From Clostridia bacterium (GTDB lineage Bacteria; Bacillota; Clostridia; Christensenellales; Aristaeellaceae): a DNA stretch of 64,000 nt. A program made the position numbers and the translations under genes. Each line of letters starts with the position of its first letter. The first letter of the stretch is position 1. This document shows, one piece after another, positions 40,881-49,265 of the stretch. The DNA is taken from NCBI GenBank assembly GCA_017550745.1, contig JAFZOG010000040.1:1-64000 (forward strand), given 5' to 3'. A model generated the notes under the pieces. It had not been told where the DNA came from and searched no databases. It worked only from the letters and a program-made list of their open reading frames with translations.

Positions 40881-43800
40881 ATGGCAAACTCCCGGCGTAA
40901 AGTCAGCCGCCGCAGAGCCAACCGGAAGGATTACCGCGCCTTGCTTTTGTTCATTTTGGCGGTGAGCCTTGCGTTTATCGTGCTGGTGATGCCCAAGAAT
41001 CCCATCGCCAAGGCCGTGAACGTCACGGCGGACGGCACGGCGAGCGTTCACGCGGGCCTGCGCATCAGCGAGGTGATGACCGATAACGCCTCCGCCCTGC
41101 CGGATGAAAGCGGCAAGTTCGGCGACTGGGTAGAAATCGAAAACACGCTGGATACGCCCATGAACATCAAAGGCGTGGGCCTGTCCGACCGCTCGGACAG
41201 GATCAAATTCCTTTTCCCGGATGTGACGCTGAATGCGAAGGGCCGGGTGGTGGTTTTTTGCGACGGCCTGAACAAGGACGATCCCCACGGCGAATTCCAC
41301 GCCAAATTCAAGCTCAGCTCCCTGGGCGATTCCGTATTCCTTTTTGACGCCAGCGGCACCGCGCTGGACAGCGTGAAGGTGCCCACCCTGAACGCGGACG
41401 AATCCTACGCCCGGGACGAACAGGGCAATTGGCAGAAGACCGGCGCTTACTCTCCCGGCTATCCCAACACCCAGGAGGGCTACGACAGCTACCTGGCCGC
41501 ATACGCCGTGCATCCCAACACGCTGATGATCAACGAGGTGGTGCCAACGCCAAAATCCGGCCTGCGCGACGAGGACGGGGACCTTTCGGACTGGGTGGAG
41601 CTGTACAACGCCGGCAGTAAGGACATTAACCTGGGCAACTACGCCCTCTCCGACGACGAGACAAAGCCGGTGAAATGGCCCTTCCCCAAGGACGCCGTCA
41701 TTCCCGCGGGCGGATATTACATCGTGTTCTGCTCCGGGAAAAACAAGGTAGAACAGGAAACCCGCTATCCCCACACCAATTTCGGCATCAACAACGAGCA
41801 GGATACCATCGTGCTGTCCACGCTTTTAGGCGAGCTGGTGGACCGCGTGGTGGTGAACAACGTGGGCAAGGACATGAGCTACGGCCGGGACGACAGCGGC
41901 AACTGGAAAGTGTTCACCCTGCCGACCCCCGGCGCGCCCAATAACCAGTACGGCGCGGACAGGGCCGACCGGTACCTGCGGGCGCTGAATCCCACGGGGG
42001 TGTATTTTTCCGAGGTCGTGTCCTCCGCGAACCAGGTCAAGGCCTTTTCCGACGCTTCCGCCTGCGATTTCGTGGAGCTGTACAACAGCTCCGATCAATC
42101 CTGGGACATGAGCGGATGGGGTCTGAGCGACAACATCAACTGGCCCCACAAATGGACGTTCCCCCAGGGGACGTCCATTTTCCCAGGGGAATACAAGGTC
42201 ATCCTGCTGGACGGCACCGACGCCAGCGTGACCGGAAGGCTGAGGACCTCCTTCAAGCTCTCCCGCGCGGGCGGCGAAATGCTGACCCTGTCCGACGCGG
42301 ACGGCAAGGTGCTGGACAGGCTGTATCTGCCGGAAATCCCCACAGACGTTTCCTACGGCAGGACGGCGGGGGGCAGCGGTTTTTTTTATTATGACACGCC
42401 CACCCCCGGCGCGGAAAACAGCATGGGCTTTGCGGGCTTCGCCGCCAAGCCGGTATTTGACCATCCCAGCGGGATTTACTACGGCGAGCTGAAGGTGGCC
42501 CTTTCCGCCGACCCCGGTGTCACCATCCGCTACACCGCCGACGGCTCCATCCCCACCCTGGAAAACAGCCAGATCTATACCGAGCCCATCGAAATCATCG
42601 GCACCAAGGTCATCCGCGCCCGGTGCTTCCAGGAGGGCCGCCAGCCCTCGGAAACCGCTACCGCCAGCTTTTTTATGGAGCTGTACCACACGCTGGACGT
42701 GGTGTCGCTGGTATGCGACCCGCAGGAGCTGTGGAACCCCGAAACCGGCCTGCTCAGCACAGAGCAGGACCACAGCAGCCGCAACAGGAAAAACCCGAAC
42801 GCCGCGGAGGTTTTGAAGCAGACCATCGGAGATGACGGGAAGAAAAAATCCATCATTCCTTTCCAGACGCCCGTGTACCGTTCCTACGGCAAGGACGACC
42901 GGCCGGGCTACATTGAGTTTTTCGACCATGAAACGGGAAAGAGCTACATTTCCCAGGGCATCAAAATGGACCTGATGGGCGACTATTCCCTGGATATGCC
43001 CCAGAAATCCTTCAAGCTGCGGGCACAGGCCGCCCTGGGCGAAAAATACTTCAATTACCCCTTCTTTGAAGAACGCGACTACACCTTCTACAAGTCCCTG
43101 ACCCTGCGCAATTCGGGCAACGACAACGTATGGACGCGGGTGGCGGACGGCGTGCAGACCCGGCTGGTGGACAAATACCTGAATTCAGACCTGCTCACCT
43201 TGGCCTGGAAGCCCGTGGTGGTGTACCTGAACGGAGAATACTGGGGCCATTACAATCTGCGCGAACGCAAGGACCGCTTCTCCATCGCCCAGCACGAGGG
43301 CCTGGATTTCGACAAGGACGCCGAGCTGATCGAAAATATGACCATCCTGCGCGCCGGCTGGGGCGTGGTGCAGGGCAGCAACGCGGAATACCGGGCCATG
43401 CTCAAGGAGATCGAAAAGCTGAAGCCCAATGCCAGCCCTGCCGACCTGCAATACCTGTACGACCACATCGACATTGACAGCTATATCGACTGGTACGCCA
43501 TCAAAATGTACTTCGGCGATTCCGACCCCGGCAACATCATGTTCTACAAAATCCCCGGCGGCAAATGGAAGTGCCTGCTGTTCGACCTGGACTACGGCCT
43601 GTTCAATTCCAGCTTTGACAGCCCGAAAAGCTATCTGAAGGAAAAGGGCATGGGCCAGCAGAACATCAACAACACCATCTTCCGCAAGATGATCGAAAGT
43701 GACGAGATCCGCGATAAGTTCCTCAGCCGCCTGGGCGAGATCTTCCAGACCCTCACCACCGAAGTGATGCAGAAAGAACTGGACGAGTGCACCGCGCTGA

Positions 43801-44054
43801 TCGAGCCGGAGCTGTACAAGCACTATCAGAAGTGGGCCGGGGAGCCGGACACCCGCATCCTGAACATGGACTCCCCCTCCTCCGCCAGCGGCTCCATCCG
43901 CTACTGGCAGCAGCGCGTAGACCGCCTTCGCAACACGGTCATGGTGTACCGCCCCTTCCGCTTCTGGGGCATGGTGCAGACCCAGTTCAACCTCACCAAC
44001 GATCAGATGATCGCCTACTTCGGCCCCCGCCCCGTCGACCCGGACCAGAAGTGA
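40881..44054 (+). CDS. Membrane-anchored lamin-tail/CotH kinase-like protein
   Basis: This 1057-residue protein is the largest in the window. A basic N-terminus and one transmembrane helix (about 19-38) put the rest outside the cell. Three lamin-tail domains follow (about 60-175, 214-340, 372-500; each with an ISEV or INEV start and a DWVEL/DFVELYN motif). Next is a chitobiase/FN3-like domain (about 528-595, VTIRYTADGSIPT). A CotH domain closes it (about 655-1020; NGEYWGHYNLRERKD, then KCLLFDLDYGLF). CotH proteins are atypical kinases that phosphorylate proteins or polyglutamylate. AAGGAGG selects this start. DUF4956 and VTC genes follow. Confidence 0.9.
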   Translation: MANSRRKVSRRRANRKDYRALLLFILAVSLAFIVLVMPKNPIAKAVNVTADGTASVHAGLRISEVMTDNASALPDESGKFGDWVEIENTLDTPMNIKGVGLSDRSDRIKFLFPDVTLNAKGRVVVFCDGLNKDDPHGEFHAKFKLSSLGDSVFLFDASGTALDSVKVPTLNADESYARDEQGNWQKTGAYSPGYPNTQEGYDSYLAAYAVHPNTLMINEVVPTPKSGLRDEDGDLSDWVELYNAGSKDINLGNYALSDDETKPVKWPFPKDAVIPAGGYYIVFCSGKNKVEQETRYPHTNFGINNEQDTIVLSTLLGELVDRVVVNNVGKDMSYGRDDSGNWKVFTLPTPGAPNNQYGADRADRYLRALNPTGVYFSEVVSSANQVKAFSDASACDFVELYNSSDQSWDMSGWGLSDNINWPHKWTFPQGTSIFPGEYKVILLDGTDASVTGRLRTSFKLSRAGGEMLTLSDADGKVLDRLYLPEIPTDVSYGRTAGGSGFFYYDTPTPGAENSMGFAGFAAKPVFDHPSGIYYGELKVALSADPGVTIRYTADGSIPTLENSQIYTEPIEIIGTKVIRARCFQEGRQPSETATASFFMELYHTLDVVSLVCDPQELWNPETGLLSTEQDHSSRNRKNPNAAEVLKQTIGDDGKKKSIIPFQTPVYRSYGKDDRPGYIEFFDHETGKSYISQGIKMDLMGDYSLDMPQKSFKLRAQAALGEKYFNYPFFEERDYTFYKSLTLRNSGNDNVWTRVADGVQTRLVDKYLNSDLLTLAWKPVVVYLNGEYWGHYNLRERKDRFSIAQHEGLDFDKDAELIENMTILRAGWGVVQGSNAEYRAMLKEIEKLKPNASPADLQYLYDHIDIDSYIDWYAIKMYFGDSDPGNIMFYKIPGGKWKCLLFDLDYGLFNSSFDSPKSYLKEKGMGQQNINNTIFRKMIESDEIRDKFLSRLGEIFQTLTTEVMQKELDECTALIEPELYKHYQKWAGEPDTRILNMDSPSSASGSIRYWQQRVDRLRNTVMVYRPFRFWGMVQTQFNLTNDQMIAYFGPRPVDPDQK

Positions 44055-44124
44055 CGGAAAAGAGGGCAGCTGCGTTCCGCTTTGGAGCGCCCCGCGCTCT
44101 TCCCGCATTTTCTTCATCAGCCGA

Positions 44125-44154
44125 TTGACGAACAGCCTAAAATAGTGATACTAT
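44125..44154 (+). promoter_or_regulatory. Promoter of the DUF4956-VTC operon
   Basis: TTGACG (44125-44130), an 18-base spacer and TACTAT (44149-44154). The two genes can be expressed independently of CotH. Confidence 0.7.
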
Positions 44155-44185
44155 ACAACCAGACAAAACAGGAGGATGAAACCAT

Positions 44186-44881
44186 ATGAACGGAAACCTG
44201 ACCTTTAACGATATCGCCAACGGTACCACCTTCGCGGATTGGTTCGCCGACCAGCTTTCCAATTTCACCCCCTTCAACGTGGTGATCGCGCTGCTGGTAG
44301 CGCTGGCGGCGGGGCTGGTCATCGCCGCCGTGTATAAGGCCACTTACCGGGGCGTGCTGTATTCCCCCTCCTTTACGCTGACGCTGATCCTGCTTTGCCT
44401 GGTCACCACCCCCGTGGTCATGGCCATCGGCAGCAATGTGGCGCTGTCCATGGGCATGGTGGGCGCGCTGTCCATCGTCCGTTTCCGCACCGCGGTAAAG
44501 GATCCGCTGGACACCGCCTATATGTTCTGGGCCATCACCATGGGCATCCTGGTGGGCTCCAACGCTTACGTCATCGCCATCGTGGCGCTGCTGGGCATCG
44601 GGGGCATCCTGCTGGCCATCTCCTTCTTCCGCCTGCGCGCGCCCAACTGCTACCTGCTGGTGCTCCACTACGACGAAGGCGCGCAGATCGATATTGACAA
44701 CAACCTGAAGCGCAAGGTGAAGAACTACCGTCTCCGCTCCAAGACCATCACCAAGTCCGGCGCTGAAATGACTGTGGAAATCAGGCTCGACCGGCACACC
44801 AACATCGTGTCTGAAATGCTGGATGTCAACGGCGTGTACGACGCCACGCTGGTGGCCTGCCAGACTGAAGCGGGGGCGTAA
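44186..44881 (+). CDS. DUF4956 membrane protein
   Basis: The 231-residue protein has four helices in the first two thirds (about 30-50, 62-85, 95-110, 118-150). It shows the DUF4956 signature MGMVGALSIVRFRTAVKDPLDTAYMFWAITMGI (quoted in part: GALSIVRFRTAVKDPLDT), then a cytosolic alpha/beta domain. It resembles the ACT-like tail of MgtC-type proteins. DUF4956 genes are regularly found beside VTC polyphosphate polymerase genes, as here (three-base gap), so a joint membrane complex is likely. AGGAGGA precedes the ATG. Confidence 0.88.
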   Translation: MNGNLTFNDIANGTTFADWFADQLSNFTPFNVVIALLVALAAGLVIAAVYKATYRGVLYSPSFTLTLILLCLVTTPVVMAIGSNVALSMGMVGALSIVRFRTAVKDPLDTAYMFWAITMGILVGSNAYVIAIVALLGIGGILLAISFFRLRAPNCYLLVLHYDEGAQIDIDNNLKRKVKNYRLRSKTITKSGAEMTVEIRLDRHTNIVSEMLDVNGVYDATLVACQTEAGA

Positions 44882-44884
44882 AAT

Positions 44885-45586
44885 ATGGCCCTTCCCCTTC
44901 GCCATGAATTAAAATTCCTCATCACGCGCACCCAGCTGGAGGTGGTGCGGCATACCGTGGGGCACGTGCTGAAGCTGGATCCCAACGCCGCGCGGAACGG
45001 GGGCAGCTACCACATCCGCTCCCTGTATTTCGACACGGTGTTTGACGACGCGCTGTACGACAAAATCGCAGGCGTGAAAGACCGCGACAAGTACCGCATC
45101 CGCATCTACAACCTGACGGACAAAAACATTTTCATGGAATGCAAAACCAAGGTGGGCAGCCTGATCTCCAAACGCTCCGTGAAAATCAGCCGCGACCTGG
45201 CGGAACAGCTCATCGCCGCCGACCCCGCGGGCCTGGAGAGCACGCAAAGCGGCCTGCTGCGGGACATCTACCGGGAAATGCGCACGCGCCTCCTCCATCC
45301 CGTTGTGATCGTGGACTACGAACGGGAGGCGTACATCCACACCTGCGAGGAAGTGCGCATCACCTTCGACATGCGTGTGCGCAGCGGTTTAAACAGCATC
45401 GACCTGTTTAACCCCCAGGTGCCTACGGTGCCGGTGCTGGAGCATGACGAAACCATCCTGGAAGTAAAGTACAACCGCGTCCTTCCCCCCTATATCCGCG
45501 ACGTGCTTACCTGGGCCTGCCCCGAAGCCGTCCAGACCGCCGTTTCCAAGTATACCCTCTGCAGGCAGTATGAGGGGAAAGAGTAA
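44885..45586 (+). CDS. VTC-domain polyphosphate polymerase-like protein
   Basis: The 233-residue protein is one tunnel-fold VTC domain. Visible substrate-binding features are RHELKFLI at the start, SYHIRSLYFDT, KYRIRIYN with the paired Arg, MECKTKVGSLISKRS with the phosphate-binding Lys/Arg, and the metal-site Glu in ILEVKYN. Yeast Vtc4 makes polyphosphate from ATP with this fold. Here the SPX domain and membrane helices are absent; DUF4956 probably provides the membrane part. No polyphosphatase is nearby. Confidence 0.88.
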   Translation: MALPLRHELKFLITRTQLEVVRHTVGHVLKLDPNAARNGGSYHIRSLYFDTVFDDALYDKIAGVKDRDKYRIRIYNLTDKNIFMECKTKVGSLISKRSVKISRDLAEQLIAADPAGLESTQSGLLRDIYREMRTRLLHPVVIVDYEREAYIHTCEEVRITFDMRVRSGLNSIDLFNPQVPTVPVLEHDETILEVKYNRVLPPYIRDVLTWACPEAVQTAVSKYTLCRQYEGKE

Positions 45587-45589
45587 ACG

Positions 45590-45695
45590 AGGGATTAGGG
45601 AATAGGGATCAGGGATTAGTTTTAATGCCTTGTAACAATGCGTAATAGCACATCTGTGCCCTCATATTTCCAATCCCTATTTCCTATTCCCTAAC
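45590..45695. repeat. Dispersed inverted-repeat element, copy R3 (short)
   Basis: The arm with GGGATTAGGGAATAGGGATC (45591 onward) faces AATCCCTATTTCCTATTCCC (45672 onward). The arms match those of copy R1 at 10.7 kb, but the central TGTCATCC core is missing, so this looks like a core-less or deleted version. Confidence 0.7.
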
Positions 45696-45717
45696 GAACG
45701 AAAGGAGGCCTCCGCCC

Positions 45718-46818
45718 ATGACCCAAGCCGCCGCCCATTTCAAGTGCCCCTGCTGCGGCGCGGCGCTCACCTTCGGCAGCCAGAGCCAGCAATTGGACTG
45801 CGCCAATTGCGGCAATTCCTTCCCGCTGGAAGCCGTCCAGCAGGCCGCTGAGATCGACGTACAGAATACCACCGACGAGCAGATGCAATGGCAGTTTTCC
45901 AGCGCTTCCGCTTTTGACGAGGCGGAAACCAGCCACCTGAGAAGCTTCCGCTGCCAGAACTGCGGCTCGGAGATCGTGGCGGATGAAACCACGGCGGCCA
46001 CCGAATGCGTATACTGCGGCAGCCCGTCCATCCTGCCCGGCGTGCTCTCCGGCGCATACCGGCCCGACGCGGTGATCCCCTTCCAGAAAAGCAAGAAGGA
46101 AGCCATGGACGCCCTGCGCAGCCACTGCAAGGGCAAAAAGCTGCTGCCCAACAGCTTTATCAACGAAAACCAGATCGAAAAAATCACCGGCGTATACGAG
46201 CCCTTCTGGCTGTTCCAGGCCGACGCGGAGGGCGACTGCACCTTCAACTGCACCCGCGTCACCGCCCATCGCCAGGGCCAGTACGAAGTGATCAACACCG
46301 CCCATTTCCTGGTGCGGCGCGGCGGCGGCATGAGCTTCAAGCAGGTGCCCGTGGACGCCTCCACCAAGATGGATGACACGCTGATGGAATCCATCGAGCC
46401 CTATGACAGCGACAAAGCCGACGGCTTCAGCGTGGCGTACTTAAGCGGCTACCAGGCCCAGCGCCACGACGTGGAGGCGGACGACTGCAAGTCCCGCGCC
46501 AACGAACGCATCCGCCAGAGCGTGCTGTCCGTGCTGCGGAACACGGTGGTCGGCTATTCCAGCGTGATGCCGGTAAACACCCAGGTGCAGCTCCATCACA
46601 GCAGCGTACGCCAGGTGCTTATGCCCGTGTGGCTGCTGAACACCCGCTGGCAGGGAAAAACCTACACCTTCGCCATGAACGGCCAGACCGGCCAGTTCGT
46701 CGGCGACCTGCCCACAGACAACGGCAAGTTCTGGAAGTATCTGCTGGGCATCGGCCTTGGCATCGGCGCGGCAGCTTACGGCGTCGCTTACCTGCTGTTT
46801 ACGATGGGGGTGCTGTGA
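45718..46818 (+). CDS. Zinc-ribbon membrane protein (TFIIB-type zinc ribbon)
   Basis: The 366-residue protein begins with two zinc ribbons: FKCPCCGAAL/LDCANCGNSF (about 10-40) and FRCQNCGSEI/ECVYCGSPS (about 78-105). A central beta-rich domain follows (about 115-330) and one or two C-terminal transmembrane helices (about 342-366). In many Bacillota this family is encoded next to TPM-domain proteins, as here with a one-base gap. Function is not established; a membrane-associated assembly factor is a guess. GAAAGGAGG precedes the ATG. Confidence 0.82.
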   Translation: MTQAAAHFKCPCCGAALTFGSQSQQLDCANCGNSFPLEAVQQAAEIDVQNTTDEQMQWQFSSASAFDEAETSHLRSFRCQNCGSEIVADETTAATECVYCGSPSILPGVLSGAYRPDAVIPFQKSKKEAMDALRSHCKGKKLLPNSFINENQIEKITGVYEPFWLFQADAEGDCTFNCTRVTAHRQGQYEVINTAHFLVRRGGGMSFKQVPVDASTKMDDTLMESIEPYDSDKADGFSVAYLSGYQAQRHDVEADDCKSRANERIRQSVLSVLRNTVVGYSSVMPVNTQVQLHHSSVRQVLMPVWLLNTRWQGKTYTFAMNGQTGQFVGDLPTDNGKFWKYLLGIGLGIGAAAYGVAYLLFTMGVL

Positions 46819-46819
46819 G

Positions 46820-47590
46820 ATGAAAAAAGCGCTTTTGATCGTGCTGCTGCTCCTGCTCCTCGTCTCCCCCGCTCTGGCTGAAAACAGCCGCGTGGTGGAC
46901 GAGGCCGACCTGTTTTCCGCTTCCGACGAGCAGCAGCTGGAGTACGCCATCGCCCAGCTCCGGGAAACCTACAAGTTTGACGTGCTGATCCTCACCATGC
47001 AGAGCATCGGCGACAGGCAGGGGGATTATTACGCCGCCGATTATTTCGACGCCAACGGCTACGGCGAAGGCAAGAACCATGACGGCGTCTGCTTCTTCTA
47101 TGTCACCCAGGGCGACAAATACGGCAACACCCTGTTTTTCGTGAAAACCGGCTCCGGCGAAAAGATCTTTACCGATGCCGTGGACGATGATATCTTCATG
47201 CAGATTCGTCCCTACATGGTGCAGAAAAACTATGCCGCCGCCGCCGCAAAATACCTGGTGGAAGTGGAAGGCTATCTGAACGCCGGCAAGCCCATCAACC
47301 GCGTCAACCGTTTGCTGCCTGTTTTCGCGGGGGTCGGGCTGGCGATCGGGGCCATCACCGCTTTCGTATTCAAGGGGCAGATGAAGACCGTGCGCCGCAA
47401 GGCCGGGGCCATGTCCTACGTGCGGGACGGCTCCTTCCGCCTCTCCCGCCAGCAGGATATCTACCTCTACACCACCACCGTCCGCCGCCGGATCCAGACC
47501 GATAATAACCGCGGCGGCGGCGGTGGCAGCCATGGCAGCTTTTCCGGCTCCTCCGGCACCCACCATTCCAGCAGCAGCTACAAGGTATGA
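46820..47590 (+). CDS. TPM-domain protein (YgcG-like)
   Basis: The 256-residue protein has a signal peptide (about 1-20), a TPM domain (about 25-150; VVDEADLFSASDEQQLEYAI and a central KTGSGEKIF), one transmembrane helix (about 165-185) and a tail ending in Gly/Ser/His-rich SHGSFSGSSGTHHSSSS, which is typical of the family. TPM proteins are membrane-attached with a periplasmic or outside domain. They have been linked to photosystem repair or phosphatase activity in other organisms; the role here is unknown. Confidence 0.85.
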   Translation: MKKALLIVLLLLLLVSPALAENSRVVDEADLFSASDEQQLEYAIAQLRETYKFDVLILTMQSIGDRQGDYYAADYFDANGYGEGKNHDGVCFFYVTQGDKYGNTLFFVKTGSGEKIFTDAVDDDIFMQIRPYMVQKNYAAAAAKYLVEVEGYLNAGKPINRVNRLLPVFAGVGLAIGAITAFVFKGQMKTVRRKAGAMSYVRDGSFRLSRQQDIYLYTTTVRRRIQTDNNRGGGGGSHGSFSGSSGTHHSSSSYKV

Positions 47591-47610
47591 TCCCTTCAAG
47601 AGCGATCACC

Positions 47611-47645
47611 GCCAGAATCCGTCAACCGGATTCTGGCGTTTTTAC
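47611..47645 (+). terminator. Terminator of the zinc-ribbon/TPM operon
   Basis: GCCAGAATCCG pairs with CGGATTCTGGC and is followed by GTTTTTAC. Confidence 0.85.
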
Positions 47646-47680
47646 TTGGCAAGGAAATTTTTTCAACGGGAAAAATCCGC

Positions 47681-47709
47681 TTGTTTCAGGATGCAAAGTT
47701 TGATATAAT
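47681..47709 (+). promoter_or_regulatory. Promoter of the second AI-2E-family gene
   Basis: TTGTTT (47681-47686), a 17-base spacer and a perfect TATAAT (47704-47709). Confidence 0.78.
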
Positions 47710-47762
47710 GAAGGCACTGAAAAAACCAGCGGCGCGGCGAACCGAGCGAATGGGGGAATACA

Positions 47763-48992
47763 ATGAAACTGGAGGAGAACAAAAAGTATATCAAAATTGC
47801 CGTCACAGGCATTGCAATCGCTCTGGGTTCGTGCGTCTGCCTTTTTGCTTTTTACCGCTTTGAGGAACTGCAAAGCGTATTCGGCAAGGTGTTTTCCATT
47901 CTCCGCCCCTTTATCTACGGCGGGGTGCTGGCTTTTCTGCTCACGCCCATGTGCCGGGAATTGGAAATCACGCTGGAAACCTGGCTGGGGCCTGAAAAGC
48001 AAAAAAGGAGCAAAGCGCTGTCCATCCTGTTCTCCCTCCTGTTCGCCATCGCCATCGTCAGCATCCTGAGCCTGATCGTGGTGCCCCGGGTGGTGCGCAG
48101 CCTGGTGGGGGTGGTGAACGCTTTGCCGGGGCAGCTCGTTTCTCTCAACAAGCAAATCGACGAGCTGCTGGCGGATCAGCCGGAATTGCAGGAACAATGG
48201 GAAGGCTTCTCCAGGCAAATCATCAATGAAATCGAGGTCTGGCGCAACAAGGATCTGATCCCGCTGGCGCAAACCGTGCTGTCCGGTACCGCCACGTATG
48301 TGACCGGTTTGCTGGTATTCATCAAGGATATTCTGCTGGGCCTGGTCATCTCAGTCTATCTGCTGGCCACGCGGGATCAGTTCGCGGCCCAGGCCAGGCT
48401 GCTGGTCCGCAGTATTTTCAACGACCGGTGGGCGGATCATATCGCGGGCGAGATGAACTATGTGAGCCGGATGTTCACCGGCTTTTTCACCGGAAAACTG
48501 CTGGACAGCCTGATCGTGGGCGTCCTGTGCTTTATCGGGTGCCTGATCATGGGCTTTTCCTCTCCCATCCTGATCAGCGTGATCATCGGCGTCACGAACA
48601 TCATCCCCTTCTTCGGCCCCTTTATCGGCGCCGTCCCCTGCGCTATCCTGCTGCTGCTGTCCAATCCCGTCCACTGCCTGATGTTCATCATCTTTATCCT
48701 GGTGCTTCAGCAGCTGGACGGCAACGTGATCGGGCCCAAGGTGCTGGGCAACACCACCGGGCTGTCCGGCTTCTGGGTCACTTTCGCCATCCTGCTTTTC
48801 GGCGGCCTGTGGGGGCTCACCGGCATGATCGTGGGGGTGCCGCTGTTCGCCGTGATTTACGATATGGTGCGCAAGCTATGCTACCGCAGCCTGCGCAAAA
48901 AGAATAAGGGCGATTTGATCCAGAATTACCAGGATACCTTCCACCCAAAGCCTGAGCTGAAGCCTAAAAAAACAGCGGAAAAGCAAAAATGA
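47763..48992 (+). CDS. AI-2E/PerM-family membrane transporter (second copy)
   Basis: This 409-residue protein belongs to the same superfamily as the one at 1.9-3.1 kb and is of nearly identical length. It has N-terminal helices (about 15-60), a soluble segment (about 105-160) and the family core IGPKVLGNTTGLSGFWVTFA followed by GLWGLTGMIVGVPLFAV. It is transcribed alone. The Lys-rich tail (about 375-409) is cytosolic. The transported substrate is unknown; the family name does not prove autoinducer export. Confidence 0.88.
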   Translation: MKLEENKKYIKIAVTGIAIALGSCVCLFAFYRFEELQSVFGKVFSILRPFIYGGVLAFLLTPMCRELEITLETWLGPEKQKRSKALSILFSLLFAIAIVSILSLIVVPRVVRSLVGVVNALPGQLVSLNKQIDELLADQPELQEQWEGFSRQIINEIEVWRNKDLIPLAQTVLSGTATYVTGLLVFIKDILLGLVISVYLLATRDQFAAQARLLVRSIFNDRWADHIAGEMNYVSRMFTGFFTGKLLDSLIVGVLCFIGCLIMGFSSPILISVIIGVTNIIPFFGPFIGAVPCAILLLLSNPVHCLMFIIFILVLQQLDGNVIGPKVLGNTTGLSGFWVTFAILLFGGLWGLTGMIVGVPLFAVIYDMVRKLCYRSLRKKNKGDLIQNYQDTFHPKPELKPKKTAEKQK

Positions 48993-49175
48993 CGCCTTCC
49001 CCGCTCCGAAAACCGCATGCATCATGAAGGCCGGGGGCCTGTGGAATCATTCGCCGGAAGATGGTGTTTTTCACAGCAAATGGTTTTTTCTTATAGGAAA
49101 TCGGCGGCAAAAAATAAAAAAACCAAAAAATTGTGTAAAAACGGTTTCTTTTAAGCGAAAAAAGATCAGGTTTGC

Positions 49176-49204
49176 TTGACAGCGCGGTATTTCTGCACTA
49201 CAAT
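49176..49204 (+). promoter_or_regulatory. Promoter of the large surface protein gene
   Basis: A perfect TTGACA (49176-49181), a 17-base spacer and TACAAT (49199-49204): one of the strongest promoters in the window. Confidence 0.88.
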
Positions 49205-49265
49205 ATTCTCTATGGTGATGTGTTTTTCAAGCGCTCCGTGCGCTGTTGGAAGGAGGGATAGGGCA

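Noticed and set aside
40881-44054. Calling the CotH protein a spore coat component
   Set aside because: It has a transmembrane anchor and lamin-tail domains, and no sporulation genes adjoin it; a CotH domain alone does not show coat localisation.
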